A DNA stretch of 39,402 nucleotides. Source: an uncultured Oscillospiraceae bacterium (lineage in GTDB: Bacteria; Bacillota; Clostridia; Oscillospirales; Oscillospiraceae). Under the pieces are notes generated by a model. The model made no database searches. It was not told the DNA's origin and was given only the letters and a program-made list of their open reading frames with translations. Position numbers and translations under genes: made by a program. How positions within the stretch are numbered: the stretch's first letter is position 1; every line of letters begins with the position of its first letter. The DNA is taken from contig CAKTXA010000025.1 of NCBI GenBank assembly GCA_934631005.1, positions 1-39,402 of the forward strand, written 5' to 3'. Shown here one piece after another: positions 31,666 through 38,176 of this stretch.

Positions 31666-32234
31666 GGCCTGTCCTCCCGCGCGGCCATGATCGCGCCGCG
31701 GTACGCCTGCTCCAGCTGGGCGCGGATCGCGGCCTCGTCGCAGCGAAGGGCGTTGTTGGCGATGAGACTCGCATACCCGTGCGCAAACAGGAACACCGTC
31801 AGAAAAACCGCTTTCGTCTGTTCCATGCCGAGCCCCAAAGCGCCCTGCATCGCCGAAAGGACCGGGGTCAGCGCCCCGGCGTCGATCAGCTCCGGCAGCG
31901 TTTTTCCGCCGAAGGAATCCGACTGAAAAAGAAAGCGGAACAGCCGCGGCTCCTCGATCGCAAAGCGGATATAGTTCATCCCGATCCCCAGCATGGCGCC
32001 GTCCGCCGGCGCTTTCAGATCCATCAGATAGTCCGAATGATATAGGTCCGCCTTCGCGTACACCGCCCGTCTCAGCTCGTCGATCGTCGCAAACTGGTAC
32101 ATGACGGGCTGCGTGGAGCAGTGCAGCCGCTCCGCCACCGTCCGCGCGTTCATGTCCTCCGCGCCCGTCTCCCGGACGACCGCAAACGCCGCCTCCACGA
32201 CCATCTCTCTCGTGACCCTCGCCCTCGCCGGCAT
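31662..32234 (-). CDS. TetR/AcrR-family transcriptional regulator
   Basis: A 190-residue repressor. The N-terminal HTH covers about residues 8-50 (TREMVVEAAFAVVRETG, then the recognition helix STQPVMYQF). The C-terminal helices, about 75-180, form the ligand pocket and resemble TetR_C-type domains. ATG 32234 follows AGGAGG. It leads the operon TetR - C39-like peptidase - isochorismatase-like - DUF5131, and a palindromic site at the start point of its promoter indicates autoregulation. The inducing ligand is unknown. Confidence 0.9.
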   Translation of the reverse strand: MPARARVTREMVVEAAFAVVRETGAEDMNARTVAERLHCSTQPVMYQFATIDELRRAVYAKADLYHSDYLMDLKAPADGAMLGIGMNYIRFAIEEPRLFRFLFQSDSFGGKTLPELIDAGALTPVLSAMQGALGLGMEQTKAVFLTVFLFAHGYASLIANNALRCDEAAIRAQLEQAYRGAIMAAREDRP

Positions 32235-32248
32235 CTTGGCACCTCCTG

Positions 32249-32270
32249 ATATATAATTCGAGTTATATAT
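32249..32270. promoter_or_regulatory. Probable TetR operator
   Basis: ATATATAA and TTATATAT, perfect inverted 8-bp half-sites around a 6-bp centre, sitting just downstream of the -10 of the TetR promoter, where bound repressor would block initiation. Confidence 0.65.
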
Positions 32271-32277
32271 AACGCAA

Positions 32278-32306
32278 ATTATACAACGCCGGAAACCAAT
32301 TGTCAA
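32278..32306 (-). promoter_or_regulatory. Consensus promoter of the TetR operon
   Basis: On the minus strand TTGACA (32306-32301) and TATAAT (32283-32278) with a 17-bp spacer: a perfect match to the vegetative consensus. Such strength fits an operon normally held off by its repressor. Confidence 0.85.
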
Positions 32307-32308
32307 CA

Positions 32309-32390
32309 GCCGCCCTCCGGCGGCCGCGCTGAGTAGCGCGTCAATTCGGAGCGCAGCGGAGAATTGTCATAGGCGGAATTCATTTCCGCC
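32309..32390. repeat. Palindrome-rich intergenic stretch
   Basis: Three inverted repeats in a row: GCCGCC-CTCC-GGCGGC (32309-32324), CAATTC...GAATTG (32342-32366) and GGCGGAA...TTCCGCC (32372-32390). They look like short intergenic repeat elements between the TetR promoter and the tRNA remnant. No gene is visible here. Confidence 0.5.
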
Positions 32391-32410
32391 GTGAAATGAT
32401 TTAAATGGTA

Positions 32411-32452
32411 CCAAAAAGAAAGACACGACGTACGTCGTGTCTTTCTTTTTGG
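32411..32452 (-). terminator. Perfect 42-bp palindrome, terminator of the tRNA remnant
   Basis: Two perfect 21-base arms with no spacer, centred between 32431 and 32432. The GC part is GACACGACGT/ACGTCGTGTC, flanked by A- and T-rich ends (CCAAAAAGAAA and TTTCTTTTTGG). It starts at the 3' CCA of the tRNA fragment, the normal place for a tRNA terminator, and is functional on both strands. Confidence 0.75.
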
Positions 32453-32494
32453 AGCTAGTGGCCGGACTTGAACCGGCGACCTGCTGATTACGAA
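32450..32494 (-). tRNA. 3' half of tRNA-Thr(CGU), probable attachment-site scar
   Basis: On the minus strand the sequence carries the anticodon loop TTCGTAA (anticodon CGT, Thr), the 3' side of the anticodon stem ATCAG, the T-arm GCCGG-TTCAAGT-CCGGC (32461-32477), the acceptor 3' strand and an encoded CCA. The 5' half (D-arm, 5' acceptor and 5' anticodon stem) is missing: upstream sequence does not pair. Loss exactly at the anticodon loop is typical of integration by a tyrosine recombinase. Confidence 0.8.
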
Positions 32495-32554
32495 TAGTAG
32501 AAAAGCTATAAAAATAACGATTTCCGGACGTTTTCAGCACTTTCTGCTCGGAAA

Positions 32555-32665
32555 TCAATGCTCTTTACACATCTTATTTCCACTGTTTCCGTCCGCTCGT
32601 TTCGCCGTGTGGGTCAGCGTGTGGGTCAAACCAGAAAACCTAGCGCAAAAACTGCGCCGCAGTAA
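32555..32665 (-). pseudogene. Possible C-terminal remnant of an integrase
   Basis: An open stretch of 36 codons without a usable start, ending GLTHTLTHTAKRADGNSG...CKEH, directly beside the tRNA attachment scar and pointing toward it. Repeated THT/LTHT tails followed by a basic end are seen at the C-terminus of some clostridial tyrosine recombinases, and position supports it. The catalytic domain is absent, so the call is tentative. The alternative is a chance open frame. Confidence 0.3.
32643..32660 (+). repeat. 18-bp direct repeat, left copy
   Basis: GCGCAAAAACTGCGCCGC, identical to 34118-34135. Similarity continues, weakly, for about 35 more bases (GTAA-CAAAGA and GCTCAAA..AAGT), reaching the 3' end of the fic gene. 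Confidence 0.7.
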
Positions 32666-32683
32666 TCAAAGATTACAGAAAGC

Positions 32684-33310
32684 TCAAAGCAAGTCCATTT
32701 GAATGCCTGAATCCATTTCCGTTATCTGCAATGCACCATCGAAGCAATCTATCAAGTAATCCATAACACCTTGCGCGGCGTAGATCGTAGCGATCATCAA
32801 TTCATCAGAATTTGTAGAGGCCAAATCCAAATGCCATCCTAATTTTTGTGTAACCCACTGGGTAAAAAATACTCGTTGTGTACGACCATTTCCCTCCCGG
32901 AAAGGGTGTAGCATATTCAGGGTGTTGTAGAAATCCGCTATATTTTCGATTATCTCTCTGCGCGAAAGATTCTCCGGACGAAACGCTTGCAGCCTGCCGA
33001 ACAAAGCATCTGCGCATCGTTCAATATCAGATGCAGGAACAAAGGCTGTGCCTTTCTTGAACAGGTCAACGTCTCGGATCTGGCCTGCCCAGTCATAGAG
33101 ATCACAAAACAGAAACTGATGGATTCGCTTATAATGTGCGAAATCGAACGAACCAGGGATCGGGATATGTTGAAGCAGTGCCAGTTTTCCATATACGATG
33201 GAGGACTCAAGTTCATCCAATTTCTGCGCGTCGTGAATATCAAACTTATTCATCAGACAGCTTGTACCTGGATAGCAGCGGTCGGAAGAAGAATCGATGC
33301 TGTATGGCAT
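32684..33310 (-). CDS. fic: Fic-domain toxin (AMP transferase)
   Basis: A 208-residue cytoplasmic protein with the complete Fic motif HPFREGNGRTQR near residue 136: catalytic His, and the Arg/Asn/Gly anion-binding loop. The upstream flap region KKGTAFVPASDI is also present. Such enzymes transfer AMP from ATP to a Ser/Thr/Tyr of target proteins; bacterial targets include GyrB and ParE in the VbhT/FicT class. The inhibitory helix (S/T)xxxE(G/N) is not in this protein but in the small gene 4 bases upstream, making it a class I toxin-antitoxin pair. ATG 33310 follows GAGGGG. GC content is lower than in the flanking chromosome, in keeping with transfer. Confidence 0.9.
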   Translation of the reverse strand: MPYSIDSSSDRCYPGTSCLMNKFDIHDAQKLDELESSIVYGKLALLQHIPIPGSFDFAHYKRIHQFLFCDLYDWAGQIRDVDLFKKGTAFVPASDIERCADALFGRLQAFRPENLSRREIIENIADFYNTLNMLHPFREGNGRTQRVFFTQWVTQKLGWHLDLASTNSDELMIATIYAAQGVMDYLIDCFDGALQITEMDSGIQMDLL

Positions 33311-33314
33311 ACTG

Positions 33315-33482
33315 TTACCCCTCTGCCCGCTTGATTACCAACGCCAGATATTCTTCTAATGTGATTTCGCCAGCAAGCATTCTGCGGCACCATTCCACGC
33401 ATTGCGCATCGACATGCTGACCCTCCATCTCCAGCGACATGGAAGCCATGCGCAGGGCGTTCTCAATTTCAGCAGCACTCAT
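33315..33482 (-). CDS. VbhA-like antitoxin of the Fic protein
   Basis: A 55-residue helical protein starting at ATG 33482, with AGGAGG 8 bases upstream. Residues 17-22, SLEMEG, match the inhibitory motif (S/T)xxxE(G/N), whose Glu blocks ATP binding in the Fic active site. The rest (CVEWCRRMLAGEITLEEYLALV) is like the VbhA tail. It ends 4 bases before the fic start, the usual antitoxin-first order. A longer frame from 33620 is rejected, as it crosses the promoter. Confidence 0.85.
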   Translation of the reverse strand: MSAAEIENALRMASMSLEMEGQHVDAQCVEWCRRMLAGEITLEEYLALVIKRAEG

Positions 33483-33511
33483 AGCAGCACCTCCTGCGAA
33501 AATCTGATAAC

Positions 33512-33540
33512 AGTATACCTCAAAATAAACCTGGATACAA
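33512..33540 (-). promoter_or_regulatory. Promoter of the antitoxin-fic pair
   Basis: On the minus strand TTGTAT (33540-33535) and TATACT (33517-33512) with a 17-bp spacer, 29 bp upstream of the antitoxin ATG. Confidence 0.6.
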
Positions 33541-33629
33541 GTCTGAACATAACCCGCCGTTAGAGTATTGCTTGACGTGGCATGACCGGCAGATGTAGAA
33601 GCTGGACGAGGACGCGGCAAGGAGGAAAT

Positions 33630-33953
33630 ATGCCGATTTTATTAAAACACAGATTGAACGCACAGCCAAAACGCCAGTCACAGCCCGTCGCGCCTGTGTC
33701 GGCAGTTTGTGCGGCTTTCGCAGCTAAGCCGAGCGCGTACCCGCCAGAAGCCCCAAAACCGGACGTTGCGCCGACGTGCGGGGGTGTTGCGGAAACAGCA
33801 AACGCAGAAGAAGCAAGCCTGCAGGCAGCTTCCGGCAGAAAACAGAGCCGCAAGCGGCGAAGCAGGACAAAGCCGCGGGGTCGTGCGCGCCCCTTGGCAA
33901 ACACATCTGCCCGCGGTGCGGGCAGTTTTGGGACTTTACGAGGGAGTTGTTGA
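33630..33953 (+). pseudogene. Degenerate small ORF of a mobile element
   Basis: One frame reads 107 codons from ATG 33630, with GGAGG close upstream, giving a basic, Ala/Pro-rich protein I do not recognise. In another frame, two coding-like stretches surround it: ...NPPLEYCLTWHDRQM, stop at 33596, then KLDEDAARRKYADFIKTQIE; and farther on a zinc-ribbon-like CAPLGKHICPRCGQFWDF up to 33967. The alternation of plausible segments between frames suggests a decayed gene with several frameshifts, left from an integrated element. Confidence 0.35.
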
Positions 33954-33967
33954 GAGGGCTAAAATAA

Positions 33968-34237
33968 CACTCTTGGGGTTGTGATTTGAAAAAAGCCCGC
34001 CGCTTCAAGAAAAACAACGGGGTTGTAGGAAAATTCGAACAGGAAAAACGGCTTACAAGATTCAAACTTGCAAACTGCTGGTGGCGGACATGAATGCGTT
34101 GTAAAATGAGGATCACTGCGCAAAAACTGCGCCGCTGTAAACAAAGAGCTATACGACGCTCAAAAGGAAGTGACTTCAGAGCCATTGCCTGCACATCATT
34201 TTACAGGCAGGAAGGGCAGAAAATGATACGGATGCGG
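33968..34237. other. Stretch without a convincing gene
   Basis: Lower-GC sequence between the degenerate ORF and the LuxR promoter. It contains the right copy of the 18-bp repeat. A 35-codon frame from a TTG near 33983 (KKARRFKKNNGVVGKFEQE...) and a 49-codon frame from ATG 34105 are open but have no support beyond that. Confidence 0.5.
34118..34135 (+). repeat. 18-bp direct repeat, right copy
   Basis: Identical to 32643-32660 in the same orientation. The pair bounds the Fic segment (about 1.46 kb), as would be expected for a small mobile unit or for recombination between related element ends. Confidence 0.7.
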
Positions 34238-34266
34238 TTTACACCTGCGGGATAATTCGGTATAAT
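34238..34266 (+). promoter_or_regulatory. Promoter of the LuxR gene
   Basis: TTTACA (34238-34243) and TATAAT (34261-34266) with a 17-bp spacer, 56 bp before the start codon. Confidence 0.75.
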
Positions 34267-34322
34267 CATATTCAAACCGCAGCAGTTACAGGCACAGTGA
34301 CAGCGCAGTGGAGGGGAATGCC

Positions 34323-36803
34323 ATGCCAAAGCCGAGGTGGAAGCTGAATACCGTCTATATATCCGAGCGGCTGCAGGAGAGCCTGCGGCCCATCTCCCGC
34401 TGCGCCATGACCACCGTGGTCGCGCCCATGGGCTACGGAAAGACCACGGCAGTGAACTGGTATCTGGAGGAGCGCGCCAAGGCGGAAACCCTGAAAATCA
34501 TCCGCATCAGCGTGTATTCCGATAACCTTGCGATCTTCTGGAAAAGCGTGCAGGAGGCGTTTGCCCGCGCGGGCTTCCCCTTCCTGCGGGACTATCCCTG
34601 CCCCACGGACGCAGCGGGCGGCGGACTGCTGGTGGATGACCTCTGCCATGCGCTGGCGGGTGAAGCCCCCTGCTATCTCTTCATTGACGATTTTCACCTG
34701 CTCACGGATAAGCGCGCCTCGCTGTTTCTCTGTATGCTCGCAAATAAGCTGCCCGCAAACGTACATCTCATCGTCGCCAGCCGCGACCGCTTTCTGCCTG
34801 CGGCGGAGGCGGTGCGGCTGGGGGCAAAGGTCTATCAGATCGGCACGGAGCAGCTGCGCCTGAACCATACGGAGCTTGCCGTCTATGCCCGCCGCTGCGG
34901 CACGGCGCTTTCCGATGCGCAGGTGGAAAGCCTGCTCTATTCCAGTGAGGGCTGGTTCTCTGCCGTGTACCTAAATCTGCGAACGCTCTCTGAGCGCGGC
35001 GTGCTGCCCAGCCGCCATTCCGACATCTACGCCACCTTCTCCGCCGCCATGATCGACCCGCTGCCAAAGCGGCAGCGGGAGTTTTTGGCGGTCATGGGGC
35101 TTGCCGATGAATTTAGCGCCGAAATGGCGCAGTGTATCACAGGCGACGCGGACGCTGAGCAAATTCTCTCCATGCTGACTGCGCAAAACGCCTTTGTCAC
35201 GCGCCTGCCTGACGGTGTGACCTATCGCTTCCACCACATGATGAAGGAGTGCGCAGAACGCAGCTTTCTGACGATGCCGGCGGAAAGCAAGCGGCTCTAT
35301 TGGGAGCGCTTCGGCCTGTGGTATGAAGAGCGCCGGCAGTATCTCCACGCCATCGCCGCTTACCGGAAGAGCGAGAATTACGACGCGCTGCTGCGGGTCA
35401 TCCGCAGCGATGCGGGCATTTTGCTTGCCTCGCTCAAGCCCGAGGACGTGCTGGAGGCGCTGGACAAATGCCCCGCCGAAACGCTCAAGGCCTACCCCTT
35501 TGCCATTCTGGTGCTGATGCGGCGCATGTTCACATGGCGGAACATCCCGAAGATGCTGGAGCTGAAGGCGCTGCTGCTGTCCGCCATTGAGGAGCACCCG
35601 GAGCTGTCTGAAGAGGAGAGGGGCGATCTGCTGGGCGAGTGCGACCTCATTCTCAGCTTTCTCTGCTATAACGACATCCGCGCCATGAGCCGCCTGCACC
35701 GCAGCGCCAGCGCCCGGATGTCCCGCCCCGCCATCAGCATCCAGTCCGGCGGCGGCTGGAGCTTCGGCTCGCCGTCTGTTCTGATGATGTTCCACCGTGC
35801 ACCGGGAGACCTCGAAAGCGAGCTTGCGAAGATGGACGAGTGTATGCCCCACTACTACAAGGTCACAAATCACCACGGGCAGGGCGCGGAGACCATCATG
35901 CGCGCCGAGGCGCTGTTCTGTCAGGGCTGCTTCACCGATGCGCACATCGAGCTGGAGCGCGCCTACGCACAGGTCCGCGGCAGCAGGCAGGTCAACATGG
36001 CGCTCTGCTGCGACTTTCTGTCGCGGCGGCTCTCACTCTATACCGATGTGGAGCAGCGCTATACCTTTGAAGAGCGATACGCGGCACTGCTGCGCCATCA
36101 CGACGCCTCGTGGATCAACCTCTGGAGCGCTACCAGCGCCTACTACCACGCCCTGCGCGGCGAAACGGACAAGATCCCGGAGATCTTCTCGCAGCACCGC
36201 CTCTCCGACATCAACCTGCTCGTGCCGGGGAAGCCCATGATGGAAATGATCGAAAATCAGGTCTACCTTGCTGAGGGCGCTTATGCCAAGGTCATCGGGC
36301 GCAGCGCAGAGCTGCTGGCGGTGTGCGAGACGATGCACTACGCGCTCGTTGCGCTGCACGTCCGCATCCAGACGGCGGCGGCGTATGAAAAGCTCGGCAA
36401 GTCCGAAGAGGGGCGCGCGTGGCTGAGAAAGGCGCTTTCCGATGCCGCGCCGGACGGGCTTGTGATGCCGTTTGTTGAAAACTACGAGCGCTTGAAGCCC
36501 CTGCTGGCGCGCGAGATCAAAACAGAACTGATTGAAAAAATCACCAAACTTGGCGAGGCGGCAGAGCGGAGAAGAGACGAAAGCGCCCGCCCGCCGGTGC
36601 TCGATGCATTGACCGGGCGGGAGTATGAGGTCGTTCGCCTGATGGCGCAGCGGCTGAGCAACCGTGAGATCGCGGAAAAGCTCTATCTCTCCGAGGGGAG
36701 CGTCAAGCAGTATGTAAATCAGATCTATTCAAAGCTCCATATCGAGGGCGACACCCGCACCAAGCGAAAGACGCTTGCCGGGCTGCTCAGGCAAAAGACC
36801 TAA
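34323..36803 (+). CDS. MalT-like LuxR-family ATP-dependent transcriptional regulator
   Basis: An 826-residue cytoplasmic regulator. Walker A (APMGYGKTT) lies at residues 34-42 and Walker B (CYLFIDDFHLL) near 120. A winged-helix/STAND core extends to about 330, a long helical-repeat region runs to about 750, and a LuxR HTH covers about 765-820 (LTGREYEVVRLMAQ, then SNREIAEKLYLSEGSVKQYV). Proteins of this plan oligomerise when ATP and an inducer bind, then activate nearby operons. I chose ATG 34323, which has GGAGGGG 6 bases upstream, over a GTG at 34308. Its own promoter and terminator make it monocistronic. Targets could include the lipoprotein genes downstream, which is inference. Confidence 0.9.
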   Translation: MPKPRWKLNTVYISERLQESLRPISRCAMTTVVAPMGYGKTTAVNWYLEERAKAETLKIIRISVYSDNLAIFWKSVQEAFARAGFPFLRDYPCPTDAAGGGLLVDDLCHALAGEAPCYLFIDDFHLLTDKRASLFLCMLANKLPANVHLIVASRDRFLPAAEAVRLGAKVYQIGTEQLRLNHTELAVYARRCGTALSDAQVESLLYSSEGWFSAVYLNLRTLSERGVLPSRHSDIYATFSAAMIDPLPKRQREFLAVMGLADEFSAEMAQCITGDADAEQILSMLTAQNAFVTRLPDGVTYRFHHMMKECAERSFLTMPAESKRLYWERFGLWYEERRQYLHAIAAYRKSENYDALLRVIRSDAGILLASLKPEDVLEALDKCPAETLKAYPFAILVLMRRMFTWRNIPKMLELKALLLSAIEEHPELSEEERGDLLGECDLILSFLCYNDIRAMSRLHRSASARMSRPAISIQSGGGWSFGSPSVLMMFHRAPGDLESELAKMDECMPHYYKVTNHHGQGAETIMRAEALFCQGCFTDAHIELERAYAQVRGSRQVNMALCCDFLSRRLSLYTDVEQRYTFEERYAALLRHHDASWINLWSATSAYYHALRGETDKIPEIFSQHRLSDINLLVPGKPMMEMIENQVYLAEGAYAKVIGRSAELLAVCETMHYALVALHVRIQTAAAYEKLGKSEEGRAWLRKALSDAAPDGLVMPFVENYERLKPLLAREIKTELIEKITKLGEAAERRRDESARPPVLDALTGREYEVVRLMAQRLSNREIAEKLYLSEGSVKQYVNQIYSKLHIEGDTRTKRKTLAGLLRQKT

Positions 36804-36827
36804 CCTTTGGTTAATGGTCATCCCATA

Positions 36828-36870
36828 ACATCCACCGTACAATATCTGTACGGTGGATGTTTATTTTTTA
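36828..36870 (+). terminator. Terminator of the LuxR gene
   Basis: A perfect 14-bp stem ACATCCACCGTACA/TGTACGGTGGATGT with a 5-base loop, followed by TTATTTTTT. Confidence 0.9.
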
Positions 36871-36889
36871 CGGAAAGGAGGGCACGCAC

Positions 36890-37129
36890 TTGAACCGAAG
36901 GTATCTCACAGCCGTCACACCGCTGCCCGACCATGTGCTGCGGGTCGATTTTGTGTCCGGGAGCCGGCTTTTTCTGGATATGAAGCCGTATCTGGACAAA
37001 ATGCGGTTCTGCACACTTTCCGACCCACAGGTGTGGAGCAGCGCCGTGACCAACGGCATCTTTGTCCGCTTCGGCGATGTGGAGCTGAGCCACGATGAGA
37101 TCTTGTCCATGGCGGAACAGGAGCATTAG
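36890..37129 (+). CDS. DUF2442 family protein
   Basis: A 79-residue protein with the family pattern LTAVTPLPDHVLRVDFVSGS, then LFLDMKPYL, an aromatic/valine-rich middle and EILSMAEQEH at the end. DUF2442 proteins are short, often occur beside DUF4160 genes in mobile or toxin-antitoxin-like settings, and have no proven function. The start is a TTG at 36890 with AAAGGAGGG 7 bases upstream. The in-frame ATG at 36857 lies inside the terminator hairpin of the LuxR gene and has no ribosome binding site. Confidence 0.7.
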   Translation: MNRRYLTAVTPLPDHVLRVDFVSGSRLFLDMKPYLDKMRFCTLSDPQVWSSAVTNGIFVRFGDVELSHDEILSMAEQEH

Positions 37130-37330
37130 CACGATGAAGACGGCCACATCTACCGCCGGTGAGAACGAAGACGCCCGAAAATGGAGCGGATTTGTCATGG
37201 ATGCCGGCATTTGTACCTATCTTTACGGCTTCTGCGCACCCACCCGATGCTGCGGCGGATATGGGTGAGACCTATCAAAGTATTTTTTCGCAGCTATATT
37301 TGGGCGATGAAGAATGAGGAGGAATGTCAA

Positions 37331-38158
37331 ATGAAGAGAAAAAAGCTATGTCTTCTGCTGGGGCTGGTATTGCTGCTTTTCCTGCTGTGTACAGCCTGCG
37401 GCAATACGGAGGGACAAATCGCTCCGCAGGACGACCCCGACGAGGGTCTGGGCGGCGGTCTCAGCGAGGATACCGTCAACGATTTTACCGGCTTTGAGGG
37501 CATCTGGCTGGGAGAAGCGGACAATGAGTACGACTACATGGAGTTTGACACCGAGGGCAACTGGACCCTCTATCGCAGCGGTGAAGTGGTGGATGACGGC
37601 TATCTTCGCTATGAGCCGGAATGGGAGGCTATCTATGCCTACAGCAACTCGGATGATTCCGGCAGCCGTATCGCCATGGAGGACGGTCAGCTCTACTGTG
37701 CCGCTTACGGCTACTTCAACCCCGGCGAAGGGATGGAGTACCTCTGGTATGAGGACGGCGATCGTCTCACCGAGGACGACGAGCCCGATCCCTCGGGGGA
37801 CGAGGTGTCCGACTGGAATGGTCGTTTAGACGGAGACCCGGACGCCTATTGGAGCTGGGACTCCGACCTCTGCCAGCGGAATGTCTCGGAATTCGAGGGC
37901 ATCTGGTACTATGACGGCGATCTCTCGGCGGAGACCTATATCGTCATCGACGGTAATGGAAACTGGAGCTATTACCAGCGCGCGCCCGGCGCCGAGCCGG
38001 CGGAGATGGACTGCGGCACGTTCTCCTACTCCACGGACGAGGCGAGCACCTATTACGCCGATTCCACGATGTACGACGGCGTTTCTTACCGGGTCTTTGA
38101 GATCGACGAGGACGCTCTGGTCTGGGGCGATGAGGGCGTTTACTACATGATGGAGTGA
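37331..38158 (+). CDS. Lipoprotein with two tandem FEGIW repeats, function unknown
   Basis: A 275-residue exported lipoprotein. The signal peptide ends LLCTAC (lipid Cys near residue 20). The mature part holds two related units, one from about 55 (GFEGIWLGEAD...GNWTLY) and one from about 192 (EFEGIWYYDGD...GNWSYY), each about 75-95 residues and very rich in Asp, Glu, Tyr and Trp. This composition suggests a calcium- or wall-binding beta fold, but no named domain is evident. ATG 37331 has GGAGG 8 bases upstream. It is 18 bp from the next lipoprotein, which carries a related unit. Confidence 0.75.
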   Translation: MKRKKLCLLLGLVLLLFLLCTACGNTEGQIAPQDDPDEGLGGGLSEDTVNDFTGFEGIWLGEADNEYDYMEFDTEGNWTLYRSGEVVDDGYLRYEPEWEAIYAYSNSDDSGSRIAMEDGQLYCAAYGYFNPGEGMEYLWYEDGDRLTEDDEPDPSGDEVSDWNGRLDGDPDAYWSWDSDLCQRNVSEFEGIWYYDGDLSAETYIVIDGNGNWSYYQRAPGAEPAEMDCGTFSYSTDEASTYYADSTMYDGVSYRVFEIDEDALVWGDEGVYYMME

Positions 38159-38176
38159 CAGAAAGGAAGAAAGGAT

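Noticed and set aside
32367..32558. A 63-codon minus-strand frame across the tRNA fragment and its terminator
   Set aside because: It translates the tRNA T-arm and the palindrome; the sequence is better explained as RNA and terminator.
36857..36889. An upstream ATG start for the DUF2442 gene
   Set aside because: The ATG lies in the 3' arm of the LuxR terminator and lacks a ribosome binding site, while the TTG at 36890 has a strong one.
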